Source: Asparagopsis taxiformis (lineage: Eukaryota > Rhodophyta > Florideophyceae > Bonnemaisoniales > Bonnemaisoniaceae). From it: DNA of 64,000 nucleotides. The notes under the pieces are model-generated. The model saw only the letters and a program-made list of their open reading frames with translations, did not search any database and was not told where the DNA came from. The stretch covers positions 1 to 64,000 of the forward strand of contig JALQPE010002041.1 of the NCBI GenBank assembly GCA_030407315.1, given 5' to 3'. Shown here in pieces: positions 31,250 to 41,252 of this stretch. Position 1 is the stretch's first letter. Every line of letters begins with the position of its first letter. Made by a program: the position numbers and the translations under genes.

Positions 31250-32524
31250 CTATTCCCCAGCGTTCAAATCTACAAACTTATCTTTTGGTGCGCCGCATGC
31301 TGGACAAACAAAGTCGTCTCCGTAAAACTTGAATTCTCTGCCTGCAGCTGGAAATAGAGTGTAGCCACAGTCTGAACACTGATACGCATGGACGGCAGCT
31401 TTGGCCGGTTCTCCAGATCTAGCAGGATAATCAAGTTCAGCCACTTGCGGCTTTGTAGACTCTTCGGCTTCAGCGGCAGCCAAGGCCGCTGCTTCCTCAT
31501 CACGTTTGCGCTGTCTCGAGAGGATGACACCATCGAACAATACCTTTGCATCTGATGCATCCATTCGTAAAGTGGCAGCAGCTGTCATCGGCGCCTCTTG
31601 GATTTCATTTTCCTCGATCTGTTGATTCACGTATTCGCGATAGCATCGCTCGAGCATGTTGCGCTGCAGATCTCGCACTGTACTCTCGCTGTACGGAAAG
31701 AGCGGGACGAGCGACAGGCGCTGCACTTGCTCTGGGGGCAGCACGCGCTCTGCAAGGAAGAGTAGTTTTCCGAGCAAACTTGGCGCGTCTTGCATCGTCG
31801 GGGCAAGATTGTTGAAAACATTCACAGCCTTATCGTTGCCAATTTTAAGCAGGGCTTTGATAACAGCCACATCTTGAATTGTAGATGGTACAACTGTCTT
31901 CTCAGTGACGAGATTGCTCAAGTAGCTGGAAAACAAGGCACCGCGCAAGATACCTGGACCAAGTTTGCGTTTGTACTCGGAGGTGATCTCACGCATAGAA
32001 TCAGGGGTGGTACCATAAAGCACAACAAGCTGACCATATTCAGCCACGAGCTGCTGCTGACGGGCAACAAAGCGTTTCTTGGCTACCCACATCGAAGCCA
32101 TGACAACTGCTGTGGCTGCCATGTAAGGAATGAGCGCCCAGAAGCCAACTTGCTTTGGTGCCATTAGATCGGAGCGGCGCTGAGAAGGCAATGGCTGCTC
32201 CTCAGAGAAGCGATTTTGCTCGGGAGCAGCACCGCGACGGCGCATCGGAGTTACTGCACGCGCTGTTGCAACATGCTGCTCGTTGTCTGAGTTGGGACGC
32301 GGAGTGAGCCGAAAGGCAGACATGGTCGTCGGCGTGAAATGACATGGTACTGCACGGGGTGAGCGCGGACGATGGGACGGGCAGAAGTTGGAGGTGAGCG
32401 GCTGGGAACCGATTGGACGAATCGATGGCAGTGAAGAGGACAGGAAGGCAAACGGGATCGTTCGTCGTTGCATGGTTTGGAAAGTTAAGGAAAAGCGAAT
32501 TGGGCGGTGGGAGGGTGGCGGCAT
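31250..32524 (-). CDS. Plastid rubredoxin-domain membrane protein
   Basis: 424 aa. Residues 1 to about 115 are basic, Ser/Pro/Arg-rich and poor in acidic residues, like a plastid transit peptide. A TM segment lies at about 127-147. The middle part (150-330) is helical with KIGNDKAVNVFNNLAPTMQD and LLFLAERVLPPEQVQ, a domain I do not recognise. An Ala/Glu linker then leads to a C-terminal rubredoxin fold at 381-420, with iron ligands Cys383, Cys386, Cys407 and Cys410 (CSDC and CPACGAPKDKF). Membrane-anchored rubredoxins act in photosystem assembly in chloroplasts and cyanobacteria; whether this one does is inference, since its middle domain differs. It is divergent from the gene at 32,745, with 220 bp between starts. 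Confidence 0.75.
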   Translation of the reverse strand: MPPPSHRPIRFSLTFQTMQRRTIPFAFLSSSLPSIRPIGSQPLTSNFCPSHRPRSPRAVPCHFTPTTMSAFRLTPRPNSDNEQHVATARAVTPMRRRGAAPEQNRFSEEQPLPSQRRSDLMAPKQVGFWALIPYMAATAVVMASMWVAKKRFVARQQQLVAEYGQLVVLYGTTPDSMREITSEYKRKLGPGILRGALFSSYLSNLVTEKTVVPSTIQDVAVIKALLKIGNDKAVNVFNNLAPTMQDAPSLLGKLLFLAERVLPPEQVQRLSLVPLFPYSESTVRDLQRNMLERCYREYVNQQIEENEIQEAPMTAAATLRMDASDAKVLFDGVILSRQRKRDEEAAALAAAEAEESTKPQVAELDYPARSGEPAKAAVHAYQCSDCGYTLFPAAGREFKFYGDDFVCPACGAPKDKFVDLNAGE

Positions 32525-32744
32525 GATCGCGACTTGGTCGGTTGTTCACGATCGGAAAGACGTTGAACACGACCGAGGTTGTCCACGGTGCATCATCTGC
32601 ACGACTTGCAGATCAGCAAAGTACAATGAGATCAGCGCACGGAAGACGTGGGGCAGTCTGTCCCTTCCATCATCAAATTTATAAAATTTCCGAGCACGTT
32701 GCAGGCGCCTCAGTCCAAGCGCACTATCGTTCACTCGGCTTCAC

Positions 32745-34019
32745 ATGCAAGGGATATCGTCTCCGCCAATCGTGCTAAAACCACCTCCCCATCCCTCATC
32801 TCCCTTGCAATCATGCCCTGTTCGATACACAGTCACTGGTGATACTATCCTGGCCTTTGCAACTACTTCGCTGCTCACGGTAACCACCCTGCCATCCCCA
32901 ACAACTCCACCAGCTCAGGTCAAATTCATTTCGCAATGGCCCGCACCAGAAGACTTTGATATTGCTGCTATAGCCTTAACACCAGACGATTCAGCTCTCG
33001 CCATCATAATTCAGGATTCGCCATCGTTGTACCATCAATCCGCTCTCGTTCTGCTCAATCCTCGCACGGCAGCGCTTCTCATCCGCATTGTACTACCGTC
33101 GACGCTTTCATTTCCGCGCAACTGTCCAGGAAGAACTCTCGCGTTCATCTCGCCTCCCACTTCTCTACAATCCAAAGCAGCTCCAGAATACGATCCATCC
33201 ACAATTCCGGTCGCCTCAAACTTACCGCCACATCTCCGCCATGCTTATCACACTCTGGCATTAACCATCCCACAGAAAGCTTCTTCTCAACCATTTCTGA
33301 CATATAACCATGCCCAATATTCTCTCGCAGTTCACGCCGGCGCTGATACCTTAACAATCTATACCTTTCAATCAGGTTACAATGCAATCCTTCACACTAA
33401 ATCTCTAGATATCACCATCACAAATAGATCCTCATCGCTCTCGATGCACGTCATTCCAATTACTCCTTCCGGTACTCTTGTCCTTGCACTACTGGCCGAC
33501 AGCGAGGTATTCTTTATTGAAGACACAAGGATTGCATTTCATGTTCCATTATCCAAATTCAAACCTCTGGCCGTCACGTTTCTCGAGCGCTCCGCTCAGC
33601 AGTCCTATTCGTGCAAACTGTTGGCGACCCATCACCGGCCGCGAGTGCCTATTCCCAATCGCGCTCCTCTTGCAAATAGTCGGCATGTTGTATATATTCG
33701 CTACACACCGGGTAGAGATGTTGAAACCAAACCACTGTTCAACCCTACGACATCAGCTGTATCTTCTTTGACTGTACTTTCGCAACGAGAACCGCCATGC
33801 TGTGTATTGCTTGCTGAGAATGGGGATGTGAAGTTTCTGTGCGATGATGACCTATCTATATCGAGCATTAACCTGCAACAACTCGTTGAGCCGTATGTAG
33901 ATATGCACGCTTCCACAGAGACTCTTGTTAATTTCTTTGCCTGTGGGCCACACGTCTTGTTTGCAATAGGAAACGGTCCTAACTTGCTGGTCGCTCAGTT
34001 ACCCCATTTAACCATATAG
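32745..34019 (+). CDS. Hypothetical protein, probable beta-propeller
   Basis: 424 aa from the ATG 32,745. The sequence is beta-rich with repeated short hydrophobic strands followed by turns (TILAFATTSLLTV, AAIALTPDDSALAIII, SLAVHAGADTLTIYTF, VLALLADSEVFFIED, CCVLLAENGDVKFL), about one per 50-60 residues. That suggests a WD40-like propeller without canonical WD dipeptides. There is no signal peptide or TM segment. I cannot name the family; divergent nucleoporin-type or anaphase-complex-type propellers would look like this. It ends at the TAG 34,017-34,019. Confidence 0.6.
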   Translation: MQGISSPPIVLKPPPHPSSPLQSCPVRYTVTGDTILAFATTSLLTVTTLPSPTTPPAQVKFISQWPAPEDFDIAAIALTPDDSALAIIIQDSPSLYHQSALVLLNPRTAALLIRIVLPSTLSFPRNCPGRTLAFISPPTSLQSKAAPEYDPSTIPVASNLPPHLRHAYHTLALTIPQKASSQPFLTYNHAQYSLAVHAGADTLTIYTFQSGYNAILHTKSLDITITNRSSSLSMHVIPITPSGTLVLALLADSEVFFIEDTRIAFHVPLSKFKPLAVTFLERSAQQSYSCKLLATHHRPRVPIPNRAPLANSRHVVYIRYTPGRDVETKPLFNPTTSAVSSLTVLSQREPPCCVLLAENGDVKFLCDDDLSISSINLQQLVEPYVDMHASTETLVNFFACGPHVLFAIGNGPNLLVAQLPHLTI

Positions 34020-34349
34020 TAACTAAAACAAATCGACCGGCAATTGCTCGCTACCAACTTGCTTCGCTCTAAAATGCAATTTTCTCTCCTTGTCGTGCAC
34101 TAATATAAACATTTCTTATTGCAGGTAAAGAAACAATGTACAAGCCTTCGAAGTGGGTCTAGATGACAACTTATGGTCTCCGGTACAGTGCTTGAGGAAG
34201 CAGCAACCGCGAAAAGTTGATTTTATGCATTGACAGATGAACACACACCCAGTTTGTTCACTGCAACCCAAGAAACCCCTATCGTCCGAAACAGAGGTTT
34301 CGTTGCAGTTGTCCAGCGCAGTTGGCAACACTTGAACATTGCGATAACC

Positions 34350-35681
34350 TCACTCTGCTGCATCCTTCTCTTCCCCCTCACCACTTGGCCTGCTTGCTAT
34401 CAGAGTTGCCACAACAATCAACGCACCGCCAGCGAATCCTTTCGGTCCAAAACTCTCCCCCAACAGCAGTGCAGCTAGAGCACTTGCCCAAAGCGGCTGT
34501 GTTGAGAAAATGACAACAGCCTCACTTGCCGGCACGACCTGTTGCCCTTTCGTTTGCGCCCAACCAGATACGGCTGAAGAGAATAGCCCCGTCCAGCTAA
34601 CAACGGCCACGTTCACTGCAATTGCAGCCAATGTCCATGGTATCACTTCCTCCGTTCCGGATGACACGTCTGTCGGAGCATGATGATTGAGCACTGCCCC
34701 GATTTCCGCAAACGCCGTCCATGCAAATGATAACAATGTCTGTACAACAATCTTCGTAGCAACAAGCGGTGTCGCAGCTACTGTGTTACAATAGTTACTC
34801 AAGCGAATGATGTATGTGGAGAAAAAGAATGCAGACAAAATTTCTAGCACATCACCGGTTACACTAGAATCTGCGCCATGGCCTTTGTCCGAGCTCAAAA
34901 GTGCAACACCTGCAACAGCTACAACAGACGATATCCATGTTTTGCCCGAAACTTTACCCAGCCCAAAAAGCCCGGAAAGGACAGGAACGATCACGGTTTG
35001 TAATTGAACCAAAAACGCAGCCCGACTTGCACTGGTCTGCTGCAATCCTATCACTTGTGCAACATTTGCAAGGAATACATATACACCTAGCTCAGTTCCA
35101 GCTTTCAAGAAACTAAACCTGTTTTGCTCTACATTGTTTTCGCTTACGGTGTCTGCTGCACCTTTTCGAAACGCCGCAAATTCTGCCGCTAAAACAGGAG
35201 CGTATACAAGACTGGACATGAACAGACGTTCCGAGTTGAATATGGCAGCGATCGGATGAGGATCTTGCGAGAAAAGCAGACGCACAGCTGGTCCAAACGA
35301 ACCCCAAAAGAACGGGACGGAGTAAAGCAACCATCTGGCTGGAAGCGAAAAATTCAAACCTGCTATGGTAATTGGCACCATGTCCAAATCGGTTTCAGGC
35401 TCTATAGGAAGAGTGTGCTCTATGGGCGAAACACCATTACCAGTAGCCGAGGGCGGTGGGTTCGAAGAATGCTTCTTCATGGACAAATCGTTTGCTACAT
35501 TTCGCGAGGCGGATTGTCGCGAATCGTCGGACGAATTTGAACATGAAAATTGGGGTGCGCGAGGTCGCTTGCGTGCGGAAATAACTTTCCGTGGGTGAGG
35601 AGAGAAGGCGGACTTGAAAGCGGGGGAATGACCCACAAATGTAATCGGTGGTGTCATGGAAGCATGCGAAGATGAAACCAT
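34350..35681 (-). CDS. EamA/DMT-family transporter with plastid-type transit peptide
   Basis: 443 aa from the ATG at 35,681 (the frame continues 5' without ATG). The first 100 residues are Ser/Arg/Pro-rich with few acidic residues, a likely plastid transit peptide. About ten TM segments follow in two related halves, the EamA arrangement of drug/metabolite transporters: first half from LLYSVPFFWGSFGPAVRLL to AVAGVALLSS, second from VLEILSAFFFSTYIIRL to GGALIVVATLIAS. Typical EamA features are NSERLFMSSLVYAP, QTSASRAAFLVQLQTVIVPVLSG and VIFSTQPLWASALAALLLGE. The substrate is unknown. It probably sits in the plastid envelope. Confidence 0.85.
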   Translation of the reverse strand: MVSSSHASMTPPITFVGHSPAFKSAFSPHPRKVISARKRPRAPQFSCSNSSDDSRQSASRNVANDLSMKKHSSNPPPSATGNGVSPIEHTLPIEPETDLDMVPITIAGLNFSLPARWLLYSVPFFWGSFGPAVRLLFSQDPHPIAAIFNSERLFMSSLVYAPVLAAEFAAFRKGAADTVSENNVEQNRFSFLKAGTELGVYVFLANVAQVIGLQQTSASRAAFLVQLQTVIVPVLSGLFGLGKVSGKTWISSVVAVAGVALLSSDKGHGADSSVTGDVLEILSAFFFSTYIIRLSNYCNTVAATPLVATKIVVQTLLSFAWTAFAEIGAVLNHHAPTDVSSGTEEVIPWTLAAIAVNVAVVSWTGLFSSAVSGWAQTKGQQVVPASEAVVIFSTQPLWASALAALLLGESFGPKGFAGGALIVVATLIASRPSGEGEEKDAAE

Positions 35682-36312
35682 CCAGAATCGAGGCAGTATG
35701 CGCAATGAGATTGACAAGTTGAGGTTGTATCGGACTTGATATCAGGAGTTTGTTCAGAACTATCGCAGATCCCATGTCATCTCTGTCGTGAGAAAAATTA
35801 CAGTACAGCTGTCTACAGTACAGCTTGCGATGAACTACTGGTTACGTACTGTTGTTGAGTATCGGCGTAAGATATTCTTGTCAACCAAGGAATTTTTTGA
35901 GGTGCTAAGCGTTTGGTTACGTGAAATGATGCAGTGCGTCATTCTTGTGGCAATAGAATGGCAGCGGATGTTTTGTGATTAAAAAAGGGTCAATCACTCT
36001 CGCATTGCTCTAGTGTCTAGTCCCACTCGTGCCAAGAAATCACATTCTCTCTGTCTTCATATCCCATAATCGTGAATTCGATTGATTCCAATTAGCAGAC
36101 TAACTACCAAGCCAGGGTGGATTCGAGAAGTGTCATCTCTCCAAAATTGCTCCCGAATTGTTCAAGGAGAATGCATTTATCAATTCACCCTCTTAAAAGA
36201 TTACCGTCTTTATTTCCTTCAACAATGCAATCAACCCATTATCTTTCCCTGACCATACTACTGGCCATGTATTGAAACTCTACTCATTGAAACCAAACGC
36301 ACTCTTTCTCCC
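35682..36312. promoter_or_regulatory. Divergent intergenic region
   Basis: 631 bp between the starts of the EamA transporter (-) and the SBBP membrane protein (+). No gene is supported. A repeated TACAGTACAGCT/TACAGTACAGCTTG word occurs around 35,803-35,827. Promoters of both genes must lie here. Confidence 0.4.
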
Positions 36313-37950
36313 ATGGCTCGTCTAACCACCTCGCTGTTGCTTTCTTTTGCTTTCAAATCACTTCTACTTTTGATTGTTTCCCTGAACAGCGTTCAAGCTC
36401 TTGAACAAATTGCTTTTCATACTTCCCGAATCGAGAACGTTGCAAGTTTCAGCAAAAACTTGCTTCGAGATGTGAACACCTCTGACTCGATTACAGAAGG
36501 GAAGGCAATTACAAGAGCAGGTGGTGATTCTGTCTACATAGTAGGCCATATAATTGCCCTATCTGAAGATACAAATGAGCAATCATTCGCTCTAGATGAA
36601 TCTAGCGATTCTCTTGGTGATGTTGACATCTTCGTGCTAAAAGCGGTTCAAAACGGAACTGTAATATGGAGTAAACGAATGGGGTCTAGAGGAACAGACA
36701 GAGTTTATGATGCCATTTCTGATAACACGGGAAACTTGTACATGACGGGTACTGTAGGAAGAACTTTATCAGCATCGCGCGCTGGTGCTTTTGTTGTCAA
36801 GTATGACAATAATGGATCTAGAACTTGGGCGAGAACGTATGGATCTATTTCATCCGGAGATGTTTTTATGTCGCTAACTACAAACTTCGATGGAACTGAA
36901 ATTCTAGTGACAGGCAAAGCAGGAAGCAATTCGCCTCTACGTACCAACATGACAGCGCAAAATAGTGATATACTTGTCGGAAGGATTAATGCTACAAACG
37001 GGGAAATGATAAAACTGGCATTCGCGCAACCTTCATCAGGGTCGAAAGGGGCAGAACTGAACAGCATATTGCTGAAGGAAACTGCCTCTGGTCCGCGTGT
37101 ATTCGTTGCAGGAAGGTCAAAGCGCGACTCTGGCACCAACGCTATTGATAACTGTTTGATATTATCCTTCTCATACCCAAAGTTTGAAGTACCTTTAACA
37201 GCAGAATTCGCAACTCAGACGAATGACAATATTCAAGCATTGGCAGGTTCAAACAATGAATTTTCAGTTTACAGCATCGGTTCCACATACGTTAGCATCT
37301 ATGAGGAATTTAATATCAAAGTGCAAAGAGTGGATGCTGAAGATCTAAAGAGCGGGTGGTCAGAGACAATAGGGTCTAAGAGATTTGAAAATCAGGCGAG
37401 TATTATCACTGGGGCTGTTTCAGAGTTTGGGCGAGACATAGTCATTGACGAATTTGGAAACCTCTTGGTGTTGGCAGACGCTTCCGGTTCAATCACTGGA
37501 GACGTAGAGCAGGAAGCATTAACTCAGCGAAGACCAGCTTTGTTGATATTTGGTGCGAACGGCACGCTGTCACAAACAATACAGGCAAATGGAACAGAGC
37601 TTCGAGCTGCGGAACGTATGGTCGTTGTTGATAATCAACTGTTCGTATGCGGTTCGATACTGAATACCATGACATCGATTATGCAAATATATTTATCAAC
37701 AGTAAGTATGAGTGAACTTGCAAAGAGTGCAATATCAGCTGAAGAAACGGGATCGGCAGCGTCCACGCCACCTGCCGCAACTGAGACAAGTATACCCTCG
37801 GAAGCGCCGGAAGACACTGAAACACGTGGGATGAGTATCGCTTTAATCGCAGGTGTAGCGGGAGGCGCTGCAGCTTTAGTTGTAGTTGTAGTCGTGGTAG
37901 CCCTCAGCGTCCGAAGCAGGCTAGATCGTGGAGCTGGGCATGTGGCGTAG
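36313..37950 (+). CDS. Secreted SBBP-repeat protein with C-terminal membrane anchor
   Basis: 545 aa. Residues 1-30 form a signal peptide (basic start, long Leu-rich core, VQALEQ). The ectodomain repeats the seven-bladed beta-propeller (SBBP) pattern D-x-F-V-x-K...G...W...G...D, for example DIFVLKAVQNGTVIWSKRMG followed by DNTGNLYMTGT, then AFVVKYDNNGSRTWARTYG. Several N-x-S/T sites fit a glycoprotein. A Ser/Thr/Glu/Pro-rich stalk (about 475-505) precedes a single TM helix (about 510-535) and a short basic tail. The topology is therefore type I at the cell surface or in the secretory pathway. SBBP repeats are best known in bacteria; a ligand cannot be inferred. Confidence 0.75.
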   Translation: MARLTTSLLLSFAFKSLLLLIVSLNSVQALEQIAFHTSRIENVASFSKNLLRDVNTSDSITEGKAITRAGGDSVYIVGHIIALSEDTNEQSFALDESSDSLGDVDIFVLKAVQNGTVIWSKRMGSRGTDRVYDAISDNTGNLYMTGTVGRTLSASRAGAFVVKYDNNGSRTWARTYGSISSGDVFMSLTTNFDGTEILVTGKAGSNSPLRTNMTAQNSDILVGRINATNGEMIKLAFAQPSSGSKGAELNSILLKETASGPRVFVAGRSKRDSGTNAIDNCLILSFSYPKFEVPLTAEFATQTNDNIQALAGSNNEFSVYSIGSTYVSIYEEFNIKVQRVDAEDLKSGWSETIGSKRFENQASIITGAVSEFGRDIVIDEFGNLLVLADASGSITGDVEQEALTQRRPALLIFGANGTLSQTIQANGTELRAAERMVVVDNQLFVCGSILNTMTSIMQIYLSTVSMSELAKSAISAEETGSAASTPPAATETSIPSEAPEDTETRGMSIALIAGVAGGAAALVVVVVVVALSVRSRLDRGAGHVA

Positions 37951-38159
37951 CACCTCAATGGGTGTATAGTTGTCCAGCAATGCTAGTTCAACTTGAGGAA
38001 TTGAATAATTTCGAAACCAGATCAATTCAAATTGACATCCAATCAAATCATTCCAGTTATCCTGATCTCTCTCAACTCTTCCCAACCATTGAGACTATCA
38101 ATTTTTCGCATGCTCGACGAAGAGTCACACGCGCTAGCTCCTGCACCTGATAACTCATA

Positions 38160-39794
38160 ATGGCTCCAACCACTCCTGCGTTTACTGCCTCAACATTTTA
38201 TACTCGTATCAACTACCTGCATTCTTCAACATGTTCTCTCTTTGTCGGTCAATCCAATATTCCAACGCGGAACATCTATCAAAGGAAATGTTCACCAAAT
38301 AGTGGCAGGCGTATCTCAACGATGCACATTTCAAATCATGCACAGCCGCAAAAAGCTCTAGATGAGTATTTTGCGACTTGTGCCCGCGGCCTGGGTAATG
38401 TTCTCGCTGAAGAAATCAAATCTCCTCAAATTGATGGCGTTGTACTTGATATTGCTTCCTCAGGTGTTCGATTTCAAGCAAAGGAACCAGGACATATCAC
38501 TGGATACAAAGCTTGCCTATGGCTGCGTACGGCAATGCGCGTTCTCCTTCATGTATCCAGCACTGAGCTGCATTCCAATCAAACATCTACCTTTGCATAT
38601 GATGTAACGCAAAACGTATATGATTTTGTGAAAGATGCTGCGGATTGGGTTGCTATGCTTGAAGGTGGTACCAAGTCATTCAGTGTACAAGTTCGCGTTT
38701 CTGAAGCACCCAACAGTAGAAAATTGTCATTTTCAAGAGGTCGACGAGGTATACAAAATTCTGGAAGAGGTAGATATGCACAGCCGGCACCTACAATAAG
38801 TCCAAGTGAACATGCTGTACAGGTGTGTGTTAAAAACGCAATTTGTGATGCGATGCGAGATCTGGGTGTGGAGAAACCTCCTCGTCCTATATCGCATGCA
38901 GAGTCAGATGTACCACTTTTTATTACTCTACATGGTTCCTCTGTATCTCTGTATCTTGACATGGCTGGAGCATCACTACATAAGCGAGGCTACAGAAGTG
39001 GCAGTATGCACAAGTCTTCCCTTAATGAGTGTGTTGCAGCAGGGATGCTGTATATGGCTGGCTTTCAGCCGGATGGATCTTTCAAAACTCACAAAAGGGA
39101 GGATGAACGGCATGGAAGGTCCAGAACTGGTCTAACAGTTGTAGATCCCATGTGTGGATCGGGAACAATCCTAATTGAAGCTGCATTGCTTCGATTACGA
39201 GTTGCTGTGGGACTATATCGTCAGCACTTTGCATTTCAACAGTGGACCGATTTCGATATCAGCACATTCAAGCAAGTAGTAGATGAAGCAGTCTCTGCGC
39301 AGAGAGATGACGATTCTATTGGAGCTACATTTATTGGGAATGATATCAACCCTGCAGCGTTGGCGATTGCACGACGAGATCTAGAGAGAACAAAGTTGAA
39401 AAATATCATCAGCCTGCATCATGCTGATGCTACCGAATTGGCGTTACCACATGCTCCTACGCTGACGATCTGCAATCCTCCGTGGGGTATGCGGCTGGGT
39501 GGGGAAATTAATGCCTGGGAAGCAATGGGAAAATTCCTGCGTGAATATGCGGGGGGATGCACCGCCGTATTGCTGAGCGGTGACAGTAGCGTAACGCGTG
39601 GTCTAAGGATGCGAGCGAGACAAAAGAACGCGGTGCGAATTGGAAATGTTGATACAAGAGTGTTAATTTACGATGTTCTGCCAAAGCTGAGCGCGACGGA
39701 ACGAGCGGAGAGAAGCGCAAAAGGGAAGATCAATAGGGACACGTCGATTGACACTCGGGAGCACGAGTTGCTCGGCGAGTCCGCAGTTTTGTGA
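38160..39794 (+). CDS. THUMP-domain RNA (guanine-N2) methyltransferase, RlmL type
   Basis: 544 aa. After a Ser/Thr/Arg-rich leader of about 55 residues (probable organelle targeting) comes EYFATCARGLGNVLAEEIK, the usual start of RlmL/TrmN-type enzymes, with a THUMP domain to about 240. The Rossmann methyltransferase domain has the SAM motif VDPMCGSGT at about 328-336, GNDINPAALAIARRDLE as motif II, and the catalytic NPPWG at about 438-442 (N-P-P-W in place of NPPY). Bacterial relatives make m2G in 23S rRNA. The leader suggests plastid or mitochondrial rRNA, but a tRNA substrate is also possible. Confidence 0.9.
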   Translation: MAPTTPAFTASTFYTRINYLHSSTCSLFVGQSNIPTRNIYQRKCSPNSGRRISTMHISNHAQPQKALDEYFATCARGLGNVLAEEIKSPQIDGVVLDIASSGVRFQAKEPGHITGYKACLWLRTAMRVLLHVSSTELHSNQTSTFAYDVTQNVYDFVKDAADWVAMLEGGTKSFSVQVRVSEAPNSRKLSFSRGRRGIQNSGRGRYAQPAPTISPSEHAVQVCVKNAICDAMRDLGVEKPPRPISHAESDVPLFITLHGSSVSLYLDMAGASLHKRGYRSGSMHKSSLNECVAAGMLYMAGFQPDGSFKTHKREDERHGRSRTGLTVVDPMCGSGTILIEAALLRLRVAVGLYRQHFAFQQWTDFDISTFKQVVDEAVSAQRDDDSIGATFIGNDINPAALAIARRDLERTKLKNIISLHHADATELALPHAPTLTICNPPWGMRLGGEINAWEAMGKFLREYAGGCTAVLLSGDSSVTRGLRMRARQKNAVRIGNVDTRVLIYDVLPKLSATERAERSAKGKINRDTSIDTREHELLGESAVL

Positions 39795-40222
39795 AGCGGT
39801 CAAGTGATTATTTATAACTGTTGCTCTCAAGTAAATGATCCGTCCGTGCGTCAGAACACTCTGGTTTGTTGCATTCAGCAACAGCTGCCAGTTGTAGTAA
39901 GTGTGCTTGAATTTTAACAATTTTATAACCTTTAGCGCACTGTATCGCTGCCCCAAAACTTTCAGAAATCACAGCGAGCATTCAACGGAGTAGCTTACTC
40001 GGTTTCTACCTATAACTTTACGCACTGCTATTGTGCTATAATCGTTGCCTCTGCCCTTGCCAACTCCCCAGTATCGTGCCCGCACTTTTAGGAGTGAGCG
40101 AACAAACGAGCAAGTGATTTGTTCCGTCACTACATCAAATCAGGACCAATTGGTGCTTTCACATGAACCTTTTCCACCCGACCGAGCAATTATCCCTCTA
40201 ACTAGACGCGCTATTGCTTGGA
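39795..40222. other. Intergenic spacer
   Basis: 428 bp between co-directional genes; no gene or clear motif seen. Confidence 0.4.
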
Positions 40223-41068
40223 ATGAGGAAGTGCGAAGCAATATGCCAGAGGAGCCTCACAGTTCACTTGTTCGCAGTCATATTAGCTTTTCTAAGTGCA
40301 ACTGTTTCCGATGCAGTTCCGTTCCCAGCGAGTAACGTCGTCACCCCCAATTCACAGCTCCCAACACAACATCTACAATCTGTGAGGCTCTTTCACTTAC
40401 CAACATCCAACCGTTACATCCTCCCAAACTTCTCCCGAGCACAACTCAAAGCTACTCCTAAACAGACCACGGCTGAAAAGAACGAAGCCAAACAATCGAA
40501 AGGTAATGCCAAGTCACCGCAAACGACCGATTCTAAACAACCTCCGCAAAAGCCCATCGACTCCAAAGCCACATCTACTGATACTAAAGATCCAAAGAAC
40601 ACTACGAAAGATCGCGAAAACCAACAATCCGAGAGCCAAGCCTCATCAAACCAACCACCGGAAGAAAATGTCGAACCAGATGAGGAGGATCTACCCGTTG
40701 CCACGCAGGAAGCTAAAGTCGGGAAACCAATGAGTGCATCTGAAATGATTGCTCATGCACGCGAACAAAGCGCTGGTCTAATGAAGGGTGGTTTTATTGA
40801 ATTCGTTGAATGGCTTTTTGTGTTTATACTGGTCGCACCAGGAACATTCCCGGCCATTGGCTGCGTAATTTTGAGTTGTACAAGCTTTTGGAGACGGCGA
40901 CTGGCAGGTGCTTCATCCGCGGCCACAAACGCTGTAACAAATGCTGCCACAAGAACAGGTACAAATTCCACTGCGACATATCAGAGAGTACCTCTCTCTG
41001 ATAATGGGGCACTTACCGCGCGTGCTAGAGGAAAAGTTTCTGATGAGCGGGACGCCGAGGCCTTGTAG
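40223..41068 (+). CDS. Unknown single-pass membrane protein with signal peptide
   Basis: 281 aa from the ATG 40,223. A signal peptide or signal anchor spans about residues 10-31 (SLTVHLFAVILAFLSATVSDA). The next 150 residues are low-complexity, rich in Lys, Thr, Gln, Ser, Pro and Glu, and surely disordered. A second hydrophobic segment lies at about 188-215 (FVEWLFVFILVAPGTFPAIGCVILSC), followed by an Ala/Thr-rich tail with basic residues. I do not recognise a family. It could be a cell-surface or endomembrane protein with a flexible lumenal arm. It converges with the RanGAP gene, 184 bp apart. Confidence 0.6.
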   Translation: MRKCEAICQRSLTVHLFAVILAFLSATVSDAVPFPASNVVTPNSQLPTQHLQSVRLFHLPTSNRYILPNFSRAQLKATPKQTTAEKNEAKQSKGNAKSPQTTDSKQPPQKPIDSKATSTDTKDPKNTTKDRENQQSESQASSNQPPEENVEPDEEDLPVATQEAKVGKPMSASEMIAHAREQSAGLMKGGFIEFVEWLFVFILVAPGTFPAIGCVILSCTSFWRRRLAGASSAATNAVTNAATRTGTNSTATYQRVPLSDNGALTARARGKVSDERDAEAL

Positions 41069-41252
41069 TGAGAATCATACAGCAGTAGATTTTGGATTGC
41101 ACATAGATATGAAGCGTCAGGTCGCCTAGTTCGTTTCGAGACTTGAATAAATGTTACGCTCTTTCTTTTTCTGACCACAGGACACATCCAGGCAGTTACA
41201 GTTAAACATACAGCTACATAATCGTTCTTTGCATACATAATAGATATACCTT

